Shown: positions 51,666-59,808 of the stretch, in pieces
Layout: every line of letters begins with the position of its first letter
Position numbering within the stretch: position 1 is the first letter of the stretch
Assembly (NCBI RefSeq): GCF_002483225.1
Contig: NZ_DLHL01000053.1
Span: 62,001 to 126,000, forward strand
Direction: 5' to 3'
Length of the DNA: 64,000 nucleotides
DNA from: Gemmatimonas sp. UBA7669
GTDB taxonomy: Bacteria; Gemmatimonadota; Gemmatimonadetes; Gemmatimonadales; Gemmatimonadaceae
The notes under the pieces: model-generated
The model's input: the letters and a program-made list of their open reading frames with translations, nothing else
What the model was told of the DNA's origin: nothing
Databases searched by the model: none
Made by a program: the position numbers and the translations under genes

Positions 51666-52763
51666 ATGCATCGTCACTCCAGTTTCTTCTCGCCAATGTC
51701 CCCTCTCGCCCGCGTTGCTCTTGCCGTCCTGCTGTGCTGCAGCGTGCCAGCCCGTCCGGCGCTCGCTCAAGCAACGCTGCCGCGCTCGGCCACTGGGCAG
51801 TTCCTGTCCGACTGGGTCGACGCGGTCAACGCTGGGGATAGCGCGACCTTTGAACGGCTCAGGCTGAGGGCGCCAGGTGTGCTGCTGCCGAAGCCAGCAA
51901 CTGGCACGGCAGGCAGTGGACTTGTCCTTGAGCGCGTCCTCGCGAGTGACGAACGCCATGTTGAAGCCGTGCTCCGTGGTGGCGAGCCGGCGAGCCAGCG
52001 ATTGGTGGTGCTCACCACCCCGAAGGGTGATGCGTCTCGCATCGCGAGTTTTGTGCTGGTGACCATCCCGTCGGGTCGGCCACTCGACGAGTTGCTGGTG
52101 TCACCCGAGCAAAAGCAGCGGGTGCTCGATGGCGCATCGCGCGCGCTGCGCGAGCATCATGTCTTGGCGGAAGTCGGCTCCATGGTCGCGGATACGATTC
52201 AGTCGCGCGCGGAGCGCGGAGCGTACCGGAGCAGCGCAGCCGGTCGCTACTTGGCCGAACTGCTGACCACGGAGCTCCGCGAAATCAGCAGCGACCGGCA
52301 TCTGGGGGTGGACTCCAGCGTCCCGAAGCTCCCAGTGGACTTTGCTGCGCCGCCGTGAAGACAAGGATGCGACTGACAACAATGATTGCGCGGGGAGTCA
52401 GGTAGGGCCGTGGACATCTGGTCTGACGAAAGCGTGCAGGGGCGCATCGCAGATTCGGTGCCGGTGTTCGTCCTGACGTCTCGCCGCACCTTCTCGGCGG
52501 GCGAAGCGTTCGCGTATCAGCTGCAGATGCTGAAACGGGCAACCATTGTCGGTGAGGTCACTGGCGGAGGAGCGCGCCCTTCTCGTCCCCGTCGGCTCGA
52601 CGATCACTTCGCCATCAACGTGCCCTATGCCCGAATGATCAATCCTGTCTCCGGTACCGACTGGGAGGGGGTTGGCGTGCAGCCGGATGTGCGGGTATCA
52701 GAGGGAGACGCGTTGGACACGGCACGTCGCCTGGCGGCGGCACGCCTCGCACAACGCCGCTAG
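51666..52763 (+). pseudogene. S41-family peptidase remnant, internally deleted
   Basis: The N-terminal piece (51666-52358) has a signal peptide (VALAVLLCCSVPARPALAQ) and a helical S41 N-terminal domain (LSDWVDAVNAGDSATFERLR; VLDGASRALREHHVLAEVGS). The C-terminal piece (about 52386-52763) has the catalytic-serine segment SRRTFSAGEAFAYQLQMLKR, GEVTGGGARPSRPRRLDDHF and NPVSGTDWEGVGVQPDVRV. The middle of the fold is missing and a stop plus frame change separate the halves, so it cannot be functional. DLRG-like bases at about 52384-52394 may be the remains of the missing core. Confidence 0.8.
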
Positions 52764-52789
52764 GCCGCGCGTGAGGTCCTGGCTCAATG

Positions 52790-52876
52790 GCCTTACGTTG
52801 CTTTCGACAGGCTTTCACGGATTGCTCCGTGCCTGCGCTGCTGACCGGTAGGGCCTTGTTGCAGGCTCCGGCAAAT
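52790..52876 (+). repeat. Degenerate attC site 11 (right edge of array)
   Basis: GCCTTAC (52790-52796) is one mismatch from RYYYAAC and is followed by GTTGCTTTCGACAGG; the right part GCCTTGTTGCAGGCTC pairs with it, and the closing core near GGCAAATG is degenerate. The loop GGATTGCTCC is shared with site 4. It is the last attC-like site I can support. Confidence 0.5.
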
Positions 52877-52934
52877 GAGCGTATGCTTTTGGTGCGAAAG
52901 CCTCCCATTTCCTTGTGTTCTTGAGCCATCCCAC

Positions 52935-53876
52935 ATGCCTTCGTCTGCAGTGTTCCGTACCGTATGGGTCGCCAGTCTTGCATCGTTGACCTTTGTCGGC
53001 GCCGCCTATTCGCAGCCGATAAAGCCGTCGGTGGTGATCACGAGCGCAAGCGGCAACGTCGTCGAGGTGATTGGCCTGCGCCGCTGGACGGTGCAGATGA
53101 TCCAGGATTCGCTCGATCGCTACTCTCCCGGTGATTCGATCACGAAGCACAACTGTGCCGTGGTCATGCGCTACAAGCTGGGCTTCGCTGACGCCTCCGC
53201 CATCACCCTTTCGGGATACAACACAGGCACGCGCATGGTACTCGTTGTGCGCGAGCCGCAGGACTCCGGGCTCGTGCAGTATCGGGATCTGCCGCTGGAT
53301 TCGACGCCCGTGCATCCCCGCTGGGGAACGGCAGTGCAGCAGCTGCGCCGTGTGCCCATGACCCTGAACTGGATCGCGCGTCGGTGGCAGGGCGATTCTC
53401 TGTCGTATGTCGACGCCGCTGAGCGCAGGCAGACCGACTCGATCATTCAGGCCCTGCGCCCATTCGTTACCGAAGGCGATCGCGTGGAAGCGCTGCGCGT
53501 GCTGCAGACGGATCGCAATATGGCGTCACGTGCGGTCGCCGCTCTGCTCCTCATTCCGCACCTGCAGCGAGACGACAGCTGGCTCGCGCTGTTGGAGACC
53601 GCACGGGAGAGCGACGGCTGGGCCAAGGGCGCGGCGTTCTCCGTATTGCGCAGTCAGGAGTCACGCGCGAGTCCGGTGAACTGGACGCCAGTTGCGCCGA
53701 CACTACGCATGCTGCTCAATGGCAGCGCCAACGCGTTTGAGTACGCGGCCATTCTCAACCGAACGGGAGTACAGCCATCCGACGCCCCCATGCTGCTCGC
53801 CGGGGGCGGTGAGATGCTGATCGCTTTCGCTACATCCCAGACCCCGATGTTGGCACAGGAGAGCCGGAGGCTGTAG
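52935..53876 (+). CDS. Exported HEAT-like repeat protein, probably truncated at its C-terminus
   Basis: The protein has 313 residues from the ATG at 52935 with a signal peptide (VFRTVWVASLASLTFVGAAY). The C-terminal half is HEAT-like: QTDRNMASRAVAALLLIPHL, then ESDGWAKGAAFSVLRSQESR. After the TAG at 53874 the same frame stays open for 24 more codons (ITLRGEDLGDAPAAWQEWVA) to a TGA at 53951, and this tail has the look of the natural end of such proteins. A nonsense change, or stop-codon readthrough, is likely. Function unknown. Confidence 0.6.
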   Translation: MPSSAVFRTVWVASLASLTFVGAAYSQPIKPSVVITSASGNVVEVIGLRRWTVQMIQDSLDRYSPGDSITKHNCAVVMRYKLGFADASAITLSGYNTGTRMVLVVREPQDSGLVQYRDLPLDSTPVHPRWGTAVQQLRRVPMTLNWIARRWQGDSLSYVDAAERRQTDSIIQALRPFVTEGDRVEALRVLQTDRNMASRAVAALLLIPHLQRDDSWLALLETARESDGWAKGAAFSVLRSQESRASPVNWTPVAPTLRMLLNGSANAFEYAAILNRTGVQPSDAPMLLAGGGEMLIAFATSQTPMLAQESRRL

Positions 53877-54074
53877 ATTACGCTTCGCGGAGAGGATTTG
53901 GGTGACGCCCCGGCAGCGTGGCAGGAGTGGGTGGCGACGCTGCGCCCCTGATTGGGCGGCAATAGCATGGGGCGGTTCACCGGGGTAAAGATTCTTCGCG
54001 TGATTGCTTGTACTCGCTCGTTCAGCGACGGAAGCTCGCACGGGCCGCAGTTCAAACTTGATGTCGGAGCGTTT

Positions 54075-54953
54075 GTGAGGTGCACGAAGGCTGTTGTACT
54101 GGTCCTTTCGCTACTTGCGGCCCCTGGATTGTTGGGCGCGCAGCGCGTGGAAGACGTGACCTTTTCAAGTCACGGCGTATCGCTTTCGGGCTCGATTGCC
54201 TGGCCGGTCGACAAGCCGGCTATTGCAGCGGTGGTCTTCATCCACGGATCCGGCCCGCAAACCCGCAATCTCGCTCTTGCCAAACGGTTCGCAGATCGTG
54301 GCATCGCGGCGTTGGTTTACGACAAACGTGGCGTCGGGAAGTCTGGTGGCATGTACGAAGGGAATCAGAGCGTCACGGGCATGAACATCGCCTTGCTCGC
54401 GGACGATGCCGCTGCGGCGCTGGATTTCCTTGCGGGTCAATCAGCACTCGGCGGTGCCCCAGTCGGCTTCTCTGGCATATCGCAGGCAGGCTGGATTGCC
54501 CCACTGGCGGCGACAAAATCCGGACATGCGCGGTTCTTGCTGCTCTGGAGCGCACCGGTCTGCAAGGTGAGCGAGGAGGACATCTACAGCAAATTCACGG
54601 GAGACACCGACGGTCCCGATCGTCCCCTGTATGCCACCGCTCTCGCTTCCCGCACTGAGGCGTATGTTTGGCCCGACTTCCTGGGCAGGGATACGGACCC
54701 AGCCGAAGATCTTGCCCAGCTGAAGATCCCCGGGTTCTGGATCTTTGGTGGACGCGACGGGAGCATTCCGGTGGATCTGTCGGTGAAAAGGTTGGGCGAG
54801 CTCCGCGCAGCCGGACATCGCTTTGAACACACGGTGTTTCCCGAGCAGGGGCATAACAACATGACTGCTACATTCGATGCGGCGGTCGAGTGGCTCAGCA
54901 AGGTGGCAACGGTACGCGGATCGCAACCGCACAGCGCGAAGGCGAAGCGATGA
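54075..54953 (+). CDS. Exported alpha/beta hydrolase
   Basis: From a GTG at 54075 the protein has a signal peptide (VVLVLSLLAAPGLLGAQ). It has the oxyanion region VVFIHGSGPQTRNLAL, a nucleophile elbow VGFSGISQAGWIAP (Ser in G-I-S-Q-A-G), an acid in IFGGRDGSIPVD and a His in FPEQGHNNM. The frame stays open upstream to 53952 but that part has no signal sequence. It is a distant relative of the cassette hydrolase at 48488. Substrate unknown. Confidence 0.75.
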   Translation: MRCTKAVVLVLSLLAAPGLLGAQRVEDVTFSSHGVSLSGSIAWPVDKPAIAAVVFIHGSGPQTRNLALAKRFADRGIAALVYDKRGVGKSGGMYEGNQSVTGMNIALLADDAAAALDFLAGQSALGGAPVGFSGISQAGWIAPLAATKSGHARFLLLWSAPVCKVSEEDIYSKFTGDTDGPDRPLYATALASRTEAYVWPDFLGRDTDPAEDLAQLKIPGFWIFGGRDGSIPVDLSVKRLGELRAAGHRFEHTVFPEQGHNNMTATFDAAVEWLSKVATVRGSQPHSAKAKR

Positions 54954-55092
54954 CCAACGATACTCAGGGCTCATCCTCTTCCTGGAGATGGCGGCGGCTC
55001 TTCATCTTGTGGACGCGGACATACGGCTGCTGATGGCTGGCCGCTGGCGGGGAGTGTAACTTTCGAGTTGGCAATCACGTGCGAGGTGTCCG

Positions 55093-55326
55093 ATGGGCCA
55101 AACCGGTGAGCTGATGGAGCGCATTACCGTCAACCCCGACCAGTGCGGGGGGCGTCCGTGCGTACGTGGCATGCGCATCCGCGTCAGCGACGTGCTCGAA
55201 CTTCTGGCCGCCGGCCTGAGCGCTGGTGAGGTAGTCGAGGAACTGCCGGACCTCGAGCTGGCCGACGTTGCAGCCTGCCTTCGCTTTGCCAGCCGGCGCT
55301 TGGCGCACCCGACGTTGGCCGCGTAG
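55093..55326 (+). CDS. Orphan DUF433 antitoxin
   Basis: This 77-residue DUF433 protein (RITVNPDQCGGRPCVRGMRI; RVSDVLELLAAGLSAGEVVE; VAACLRFASRRLAHP) is a close paralogue of 49558. There is no intact DUF5615 gene after it. A short stretch at about 55347-55400 translates as MPVWAVQSAPGALNNIL, which may be a decayed start of the toxin (compare VWVDAQLPPALARWL at 49831), but this is weak. Confidence 0.83.
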   Translation: MGQTGELMERITVNPDQCGGRPCVRGMRIRVSDVLELLAAGLSAGEVVEELPDLELADVAACLRFASRRLAHPTLAA

Positions 55327-55417
55327 GCGTCGCGGGGAAGGGACCCATGCCCGTCTGGGCGGTCCAAAGTGCGCCCGGCGCCCTGAACAACATTCTCTAG
55401 CGGGCAGGGATGAATTC

Positions 55418-56698
55418 ATGAAGCCATTGACCGTGCAGTCATCGAGCGCGCTTCTGCTGTTTACGCTTTTGCACGCGTGCACCGGCACCACCGAGCGTTC
55501 TCCGGTCGGCGTAACCACCCGCGACAGCACTGGCGTCTCCATCGTGGAGCACTCCGCTGCGCACATGGCGAGCCTTCCTGAGTGGACGCTCGATACCATA
55601 CCGCTGCAGGAACTGCGGGGCGATCAAACCGACGCGCAGTTTGCGCGCGTGCTGGACGCGGAGCAGCGCTCAGACGGCGGCTTCTACGTGGCCGACCAGC
55701 AGCACCGGGATATCCGAGCGTATTCGGCGAACGGGGCGTTCGAGCGGGTGGTAAGCCGAGCGGGCCGCGGTCCCGGTGAGGTGGGGTACGTGAGTCGGCT
55801 GCAGCTGCTGGTCGGAGACTCACTGGCGTTCGTCGATGCCAACAATCGGCGCGTGTCGGTCTTCGGGCCAGATGGGCAGTTCGCGCGCCAGGTCACGTTC
55901 CCTCGCTTCGAAGATGGTTCGTCCGTACGCATCACCATGCAATTGACGGACGGGCGCTTGCTCGGTTCCCTGCGCCTGCCTTTCAAGGAGGCAGCGGAGA
56001 ATCGCGATTCGGTGTATCGGACGCCGTTTGCTGTGGTGGCGTACCGTGTTCGGCTTTCGAACCCTGCGGACACCGCCGCGCCGCTGGTGGATGTCGATAC
56101 CATCGCGGTGGTGCCGGATGGCGAGAACTATCGCGCCAACACCACGATGGACGGAGAGACCTGGGCCGATGAGTATCCCCTTCGCTTCGGCCGCGGTACC
56201 GCCATGGCATCCGATGGGCGCCGGGTGTTTCTGGCCACCAACGAGACGGCGGAGATCGTGGAGTACGGGCCTCAGGGCATGGTGCGTCGCATTCGGAGCG
56301 CACGCACGCCACGTGCTGTCACGGCCGAGGACCGAAATCGCCTGCAGACCGACGTGCTGAATGAGGTGGAGAAGAGCGGGCGTCCTGCGGCGGCCAAGGT
56401 CGACGCCAAGCGTATGATCGAGGGCTGGCGGTATGCGGCCGTGCATGCTTTCATCGATCGGCTGCTGGTGGGCACCGACGGCAGCATCTGGGCAGAAGAC
56501 CCGTGGGTGCTTGAAGATGACCCGCGCCAATACATCGTGTACGACAGCACTGGCGTGGCGCTCGCGCGGGTGGTGACGCCTGCGCGCGTGCGGGTGCTCC
56601 GCGTGAGCACGACTGAGGTGCTGGGGGTGTGGAAGTACGAGGACGATGTCCCGCACATCCGGCGCTGGCGCATTGATCGCCAGTCGCGCTCTGAGTAA
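55418..56698 (+). CDS. 6-bladed beta-propeller lipoprotein
   Basis: The protein has 426 residues from the ATG at 55418 with AGGG upstream. A lipobox (LLHAC, Cys about residue 21) ends the signal sequence. The propeller part shows DGGFYVADQQHRDIRAYSAN, then SRAGRGPGEVGYVSRLQLLV and NNRRVSVFGPDGQFARQVTF, with later blades FLATNETAEIVEYGPQG and WAEDPWVLEDDPRQYIVYDS. It is related to the protein at 7362. No catalytic residues are evident; it is expected at the outer membrane. Confidence 0.75.
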   Translation: MKPLTVQSSSALLLFTLLHACTGTTERSPVGVTTRDSTGVSIVEHSAAHMASLPEWTLDTIPLQELRGDQTDAQFARVLDAEQRSDGGFYVADQQHRDIRAYSANGAFERVVSRAGRGPGEVGYVSRLQLLVGDSLAFVDANNRRVSVFGPDGQFARQVTFPRFEDGSSVRITMQLTDGRLLGSLRLPFKEAAENRDSVYRTPFAVVAYRVRLSNPADTAAPLVDVDTIAVVPDGENYRANTTMDGETWADEYPLRFGRGTAMASDGRRVFLATNETAEIVEYGPQGMVRRIRSARTPRAVTAEDRNRLQTDVLNEVEKSGRPAAAKVDAKRMIEGWRYAAVHAFIDRLLVGTDGSIWAEDPWVLEDDPRQYIVYDSTGVALARVVTPARVRVLRVSTTEVLGVWKYEDDVPHIRRWRIDRQSRSE

Positions 56699-56723
56699 TG
56701 CGAACGCTCCAGGCCGTTCGGTC

Positions 56724-57014
56724 TCAGCAGATTTCGTTGTCCAACCCCAATTCAACGCGAAGGTCATTCAGGTCAGTCGCTGCCGTACCACCTTGTCGCC
56801 CACGAGTGAGTGCTGCCGCCAGTCGAGCGGCATTGGCCGGTGAACGCACCAGGTAAACGGTCTCCAGAAGATCGGACAATTCCGAGGCTGGCATAAGAAC
56901 CATGTCCTCGTGGCCGCGCCGAGAGATCACCGCCATCTCGCGGGTTTCTTCCACGTCTTCTCAAATCTGCGCCAAGTGGTCGCGGGCGTGGCTGAAGCTC
57001 ACGTGAACTGACAC
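56724..57014 (-). pseudogene. Phd/YefM-type antitoxin with in-frame TGA
   Basis: Read on the minus strand from a GTG at 57014, the frame gives VSVHVSFSHARDHLAQI, a TGA at 56961-56963, then EDVEETREMAVISRRGHEDM and VLMPASELSDLLETVYLVRS. Together these make a complete YefM/Phd antitoxin of about 95 residues with one nonsense codon. The part after the TGA is open to 56724 and could be read from an internal start. No toxin gene lies next to it. Between its 5' end and 57195 nothing else was seen. Confidence 0.72.
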
Positions 57015-57194
57015 GGTGTCACTCCCGATTGCAGTGAGGCTGTGCATGAGAGCTTCACGGATGTTTGCGACCGGTCAATAGCAACAGTGACTCGCGGTAG
57101 CGTCCCCACAGCCATGGCCGGCTTGCCACGGACGGACTGGGCCATGGCCATGGCGGCGACGTTGCGCGCAAGGCCAACCCCAGAATGTGTCATG

Positions 57195-58418
57195 TCAGAA
57201 CGTCTGCTGCACGCGGGCCATCAGCGCATGCTCCCGCACACTGCGCAAATCACCGGAGGCGGTGATGTCATAACCCAGCGACAAGCGCGTGAGTGCGCCC
57301 GGTGTCCAACCAAGTGCCACACCGCCGCTGGCTGCACGGCGTGCGGAGCGCGAGCTGATGAGCGCACCTGCACGCTGTCCCCACGAGCCAATGGTGCCCG
57401 CGCGCAGACCGAGCTCCACCGCGCCGCGCCGCGATGATGGCACGATTTCCTGCGACGGCATGAGACGTCCGTTCCACACCCAGGTGCCACGCAACACGGC
57501 AGCGCCGGTGGTCACGGTGCCGCCTACGCTGCCAATGGTGCCCCGCTGCGAAAGCCAGGCGCCCTCGGCGGCCAGCATCCATTGTGCGCTGCCCAGTGCG
57601 CCGCCCGCCGAGGCGCGCCGGCGGCTGCCACTGGCCACGACTGTCCCGGCCTCCGTGCCGTCGTTGCGGAAGGCCGTCAGCGGCTGCTGGCCCACGGTGA
57701 GAATGCGGATCATGGCCGGCGCGTCGTCCGAGCCGCGCTCGCGTCCATCAAGGAGTGATACCTGCAGGTCGGCGTAGCGCTCGTCGCGGCGCCATGCCCA
57801 TGCACTCCGCAGCAGCAAGTCATGTCCCGATCCAACCGTGGCGCCAACGTCGCCGTCGGTGTCGAGCACGGTTGCATCGGTGCCAATGGGTGTGCGGAAA
57901 CCACCGGCTGCCAGCGTCCAGATTCCGCGGCGCCAGGTCAGTTGCGCACCCAGTGAGCGACTCGGCACCAGTGAGTTGATGATCGAGCGCTCGGGGAAGA
58001 GCAGGGTACTGGACGACTGCGAGCGCTCGAGTCCAAACGATGGACGGAATCGGCCAGCCCGAAACTGCCGCGATGATTGATCGTGCGACACAAACGCGTC
58101 CTGTACCTGCACGCGTCCCTGCCCAAAATCAGGCTGCAGTCGCAGGCCCCAGCCTGATGGCAACTGTGCGTCCACCAGCAGGCGGGCGCGGCGCAGCAGA
58201 ATGCCGTCAGGAAGATTCTGCGTGGCCCCACTCAGCCAGCGGCCGTCCACCTGGAGATATCCGCTCAGGTGAACCAGCACTTCCTGCGATGTGGCAAGAC
58301 GAACCGGCCGCCCCCCAGCCGTGGCGGGGGGTTCGTCCTGTGCGGTGAGGCGCAGTGGCAGGACCAGAGTGGCCGCCAGTCCAATCAGTCGCCGGCTCAG
58401 ATGCTCCCGGAGTTTCAT
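57195..58418 (-). CDS. Phosphate-selective porin (OprP/OprO-like)
   Basis: The 407-residue outer-membrane beta-barrel has a signal peptide (about 1-26, ending RLTAQ). It has the text LLRRARLLVDAQLPSGWGLR, the QDAFVSHD strand and FRAGRFRPSFGLERSQSSST typical of OprP/OprO porins, and it ends in RVQQTF, a C-terminal aromatic residue. Such porins admit phosphate, polyphosphate or other anions. It is the last of four minus-strand genes (61275 to 57195) with a PCYCGC protein, a DUF2911 protein and a CRTAC1 protein. Confidence 0.8.
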   Translation of the reverse strand: MKLREHLSRRLIGLAATLVLPLRLTAQDEPPATAGGRPVRLATSQEVLVHLSGYLQVDGRWLSGATQNLPDGILLRRARLLVDAQLPSGWGLRLQPDFGQGRVQVQDAFVSHDQSSRQFRAGRFRPSFGLERSQSSSTLLFPERSIINSLVPSRSLGAQLTWRRGIWTLAAGGFRTPIGTDATVLDTDGDVGATVGSGHDLLLRSAWAWRRDERYADLQVSLLDGRERGSDDAPAMIRILTVGQQPLTAFRNDGTEAGTVVASGSRRRASAGGALGSAQWMLAAEGAWLSQRGTIGSVGGTVTTGAAVLRGTWVWNGRLMPSQEIVPSSRRGAVELGLRAGTIGSWGQRAGALISSRSARRAASGGVALGWTPGALTRLSLGYDITASGDLRSVREHALMARVQQTF

Positions 58419-58447
58419 GACCCAAATTAATGCGCTACGACCCTACT

Positions 58448-59368
58448 TCACCGGCTTGCCGCAACCCGCTTGCCCGAGAAGTACAGCTCGTCGCTTGCGC
58501 CACGCGCTTCTACGCTTGCCTCGCCGCCCTTCACCGTGAACGTGATCATGAAGTCGGGACGCAGGACTTCGTACACTTCGCCGCCCGCGTACACCTCGGC
58601 GCTCATGAACAGGCCCACGGTGAACAGGTCAGGCGCCACCTTCATGAGCGCGAAGGTCTGCAGGTAGGTGTCATTGGGGTCGAAGGTGCCCTTGAGCCCG
58701 CCGCGCTCGTGGGTGACGATGAGCTTGCCGTCTTCCTTGCCGGTCTTCGGGTTGGTCAGCACATAGCTGCCCAGATATGCGCGTGCCTCGGCCTCAGGCA
58801 GGAGATCGGTGAGCGTCGGCGTGACGGTGAACGGAACGGTCACCCGCGTGCGCTCCCACTGCATGGCCATCGTGCCACCGCGCGCCGAGATACTGGGGAA
58901 GGTCCAGGTGAGCGCGTCTTCCACCGTGGGTGCCTGCAAGGTGGCCGACACCGGGACCCGGATCATGCTGTCGTTGGGCTTGGGATGGTCGGTGTGAAAC
59001 TGCTTCCACTTCGGGTCGAGCAGCATCGTCCACGACGTGTCCTGCGACACCACCATCCAGATGCTGTACTTGCCCTTGGGGACCTTGGTGCCGCCCAGCG
59101 TGACGTCGTGACTCAGCTCCAGCACCGAGGCATCGTTGGCGCCGGGTGTCCATACTTCACCCCACTGCACCACTCGTGTACCCCAGATGTTGCTGCGACC
59201 ACGCAGCCGCGGCCGCGAGTAGGTGACCTTGAGCGTCGTGCCATCGACCGTTTGTGCGATGGTCTGCAGTTCGCTCGCCTTGATCTGCGCAGTGGCCTGA
59301 CGTCCCGACGTGGCCAGCAGCACCAGTGTGCACAACAAGACCAGCGACCAGCGGGTTGCTTCAGGCAT
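58448..59368 (-). CDS. DUF2911 exported protein
   Basis: The protein has 306 residues with a signal peptide (about 1-27, ending ATAQ). DUF2911 is seen in the segment VTYSRPRLRGRSNIWGTRVV followed by WGEVWTPGANDASVLELSHD and GTKVPKGKYSIWMVVSQD. The C-terminal part (about 200-300) is a beta-rich domain. The family has no established function. It starts 25 bp after the PCYCGC gene stop and is followed by the porin gene, so co-transcription is likely. Confidence 0.8.
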   Translation of the reverse strand: MPEATRWSLVLLCTLVLLATSGRQATAQIKASELQTIAQTVDGTTLKVTYSRPRLRGRSNIWGTRVVQWGEVWTPGANDASVLELSHDVTLGGTKVPKGKYSIWMVVSQDTSWTMLLDPKWKQFHTDHPKPNDSMIRVPVSATLQAPTVEDALTWTFPSISARGGTMAMQWERTRVTVPFTVTPTLTDLLPEAEARAYLGSYVLTNPKTGKEDGKLIVTHERGGLKGTFDPNDTYLQTFALMKVAPDLFTVGLFMSAEVYAGGEVYEVLRPDFMITFTVKGGEASVEARGASDELYFSGKRVAASR

Positions 59369-59393
59369 GATGGACGAGGTGAGAGGTAGAGGC

Positions 59394-59801
59394 TCAGCCG
59401 AACTGCGCGTCAATGGCCACACGAATTTCGTCGAGCGTCCTGCCCGCCTTGGCCAGTCGCACGGCCACTCGGCCCTCGCCCTGACAGATCGGGCAGATCT
59501 GCGCCATGGCATTGGCTTCCTCGTAGCAACTGAGCAACGAGTAGTGCCCGTTGAATTCGGCGCAGCCGCAGTGACAACGAATGCCGTCGACGATATGCGG
59601 GATCTCACGCACGCCATCGAACAGAGGTACGAGCTGTGGCGACTTGCTGAGCTCTGCGGCGGTGAGCACCTTGCGCGCCGTGATGCCGGCACGCGGCGTC
59701 GGATGCGCAGGCTGCGCATTGACGCCAAGTCGGCGGAGCACCGGCAAGCCGGTAAGCGCCAACAACAGCGTGGCAAATTCGCGACGTGATGGGTGTGTCA
59801 T
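59394..59801 (-). CDS. PCYCGC-motif protein with Tat-type signal
   Basis: This 135-residue protein starts with a twin-arginine-like signal (SRREFATLLLALTGLPVL). The mature part has HIVDGIRCHCGCAEFNGHYS followed by LLSCYE and AQICPICQGEG; the Cys-His cluster suggests metal binding. It lies 7 bp after the CRTAC1 gene. A Tat signal with several Cys residues suggests that it folds with its metal before export. Confidence 0.7.
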   Translation of the reverse strand: MTHPSRREFATLLLALTGLPVLRRLGVNAQPAHPTPRAGITARKVLTAAELSKSPQLVPLFDGVREIPHIVDGIRCHCGCAEFNGHYSLLSCYEEANAMAQICPICQGEGRVAVRLAKAGRTLDEIRVAIDAQFG

Positions 59802-59808
59802 ATCAGCC

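Noticed and set aside
39660..53000. Integron integrase or other recombinase gene
   Set aside because: No frame in the window shows the tyrosine-recombinase R...H-x-x-R...Y pattern; the array is therefore described without integrase.
54954..55092. Further attC site between the hydrolase and the orphan DUF433 gene
   Set aside because: GACCAAC and GTTGGCA are present at about the right distance, but no complementary inner arms were found.
56999..57193. 64-residue minus-strand frame upstream of the broken antitoxin
   Set aside because: No ribosome-binding site, signal or domain; it overlaps the 5' part of the antitoxin region in another frame.
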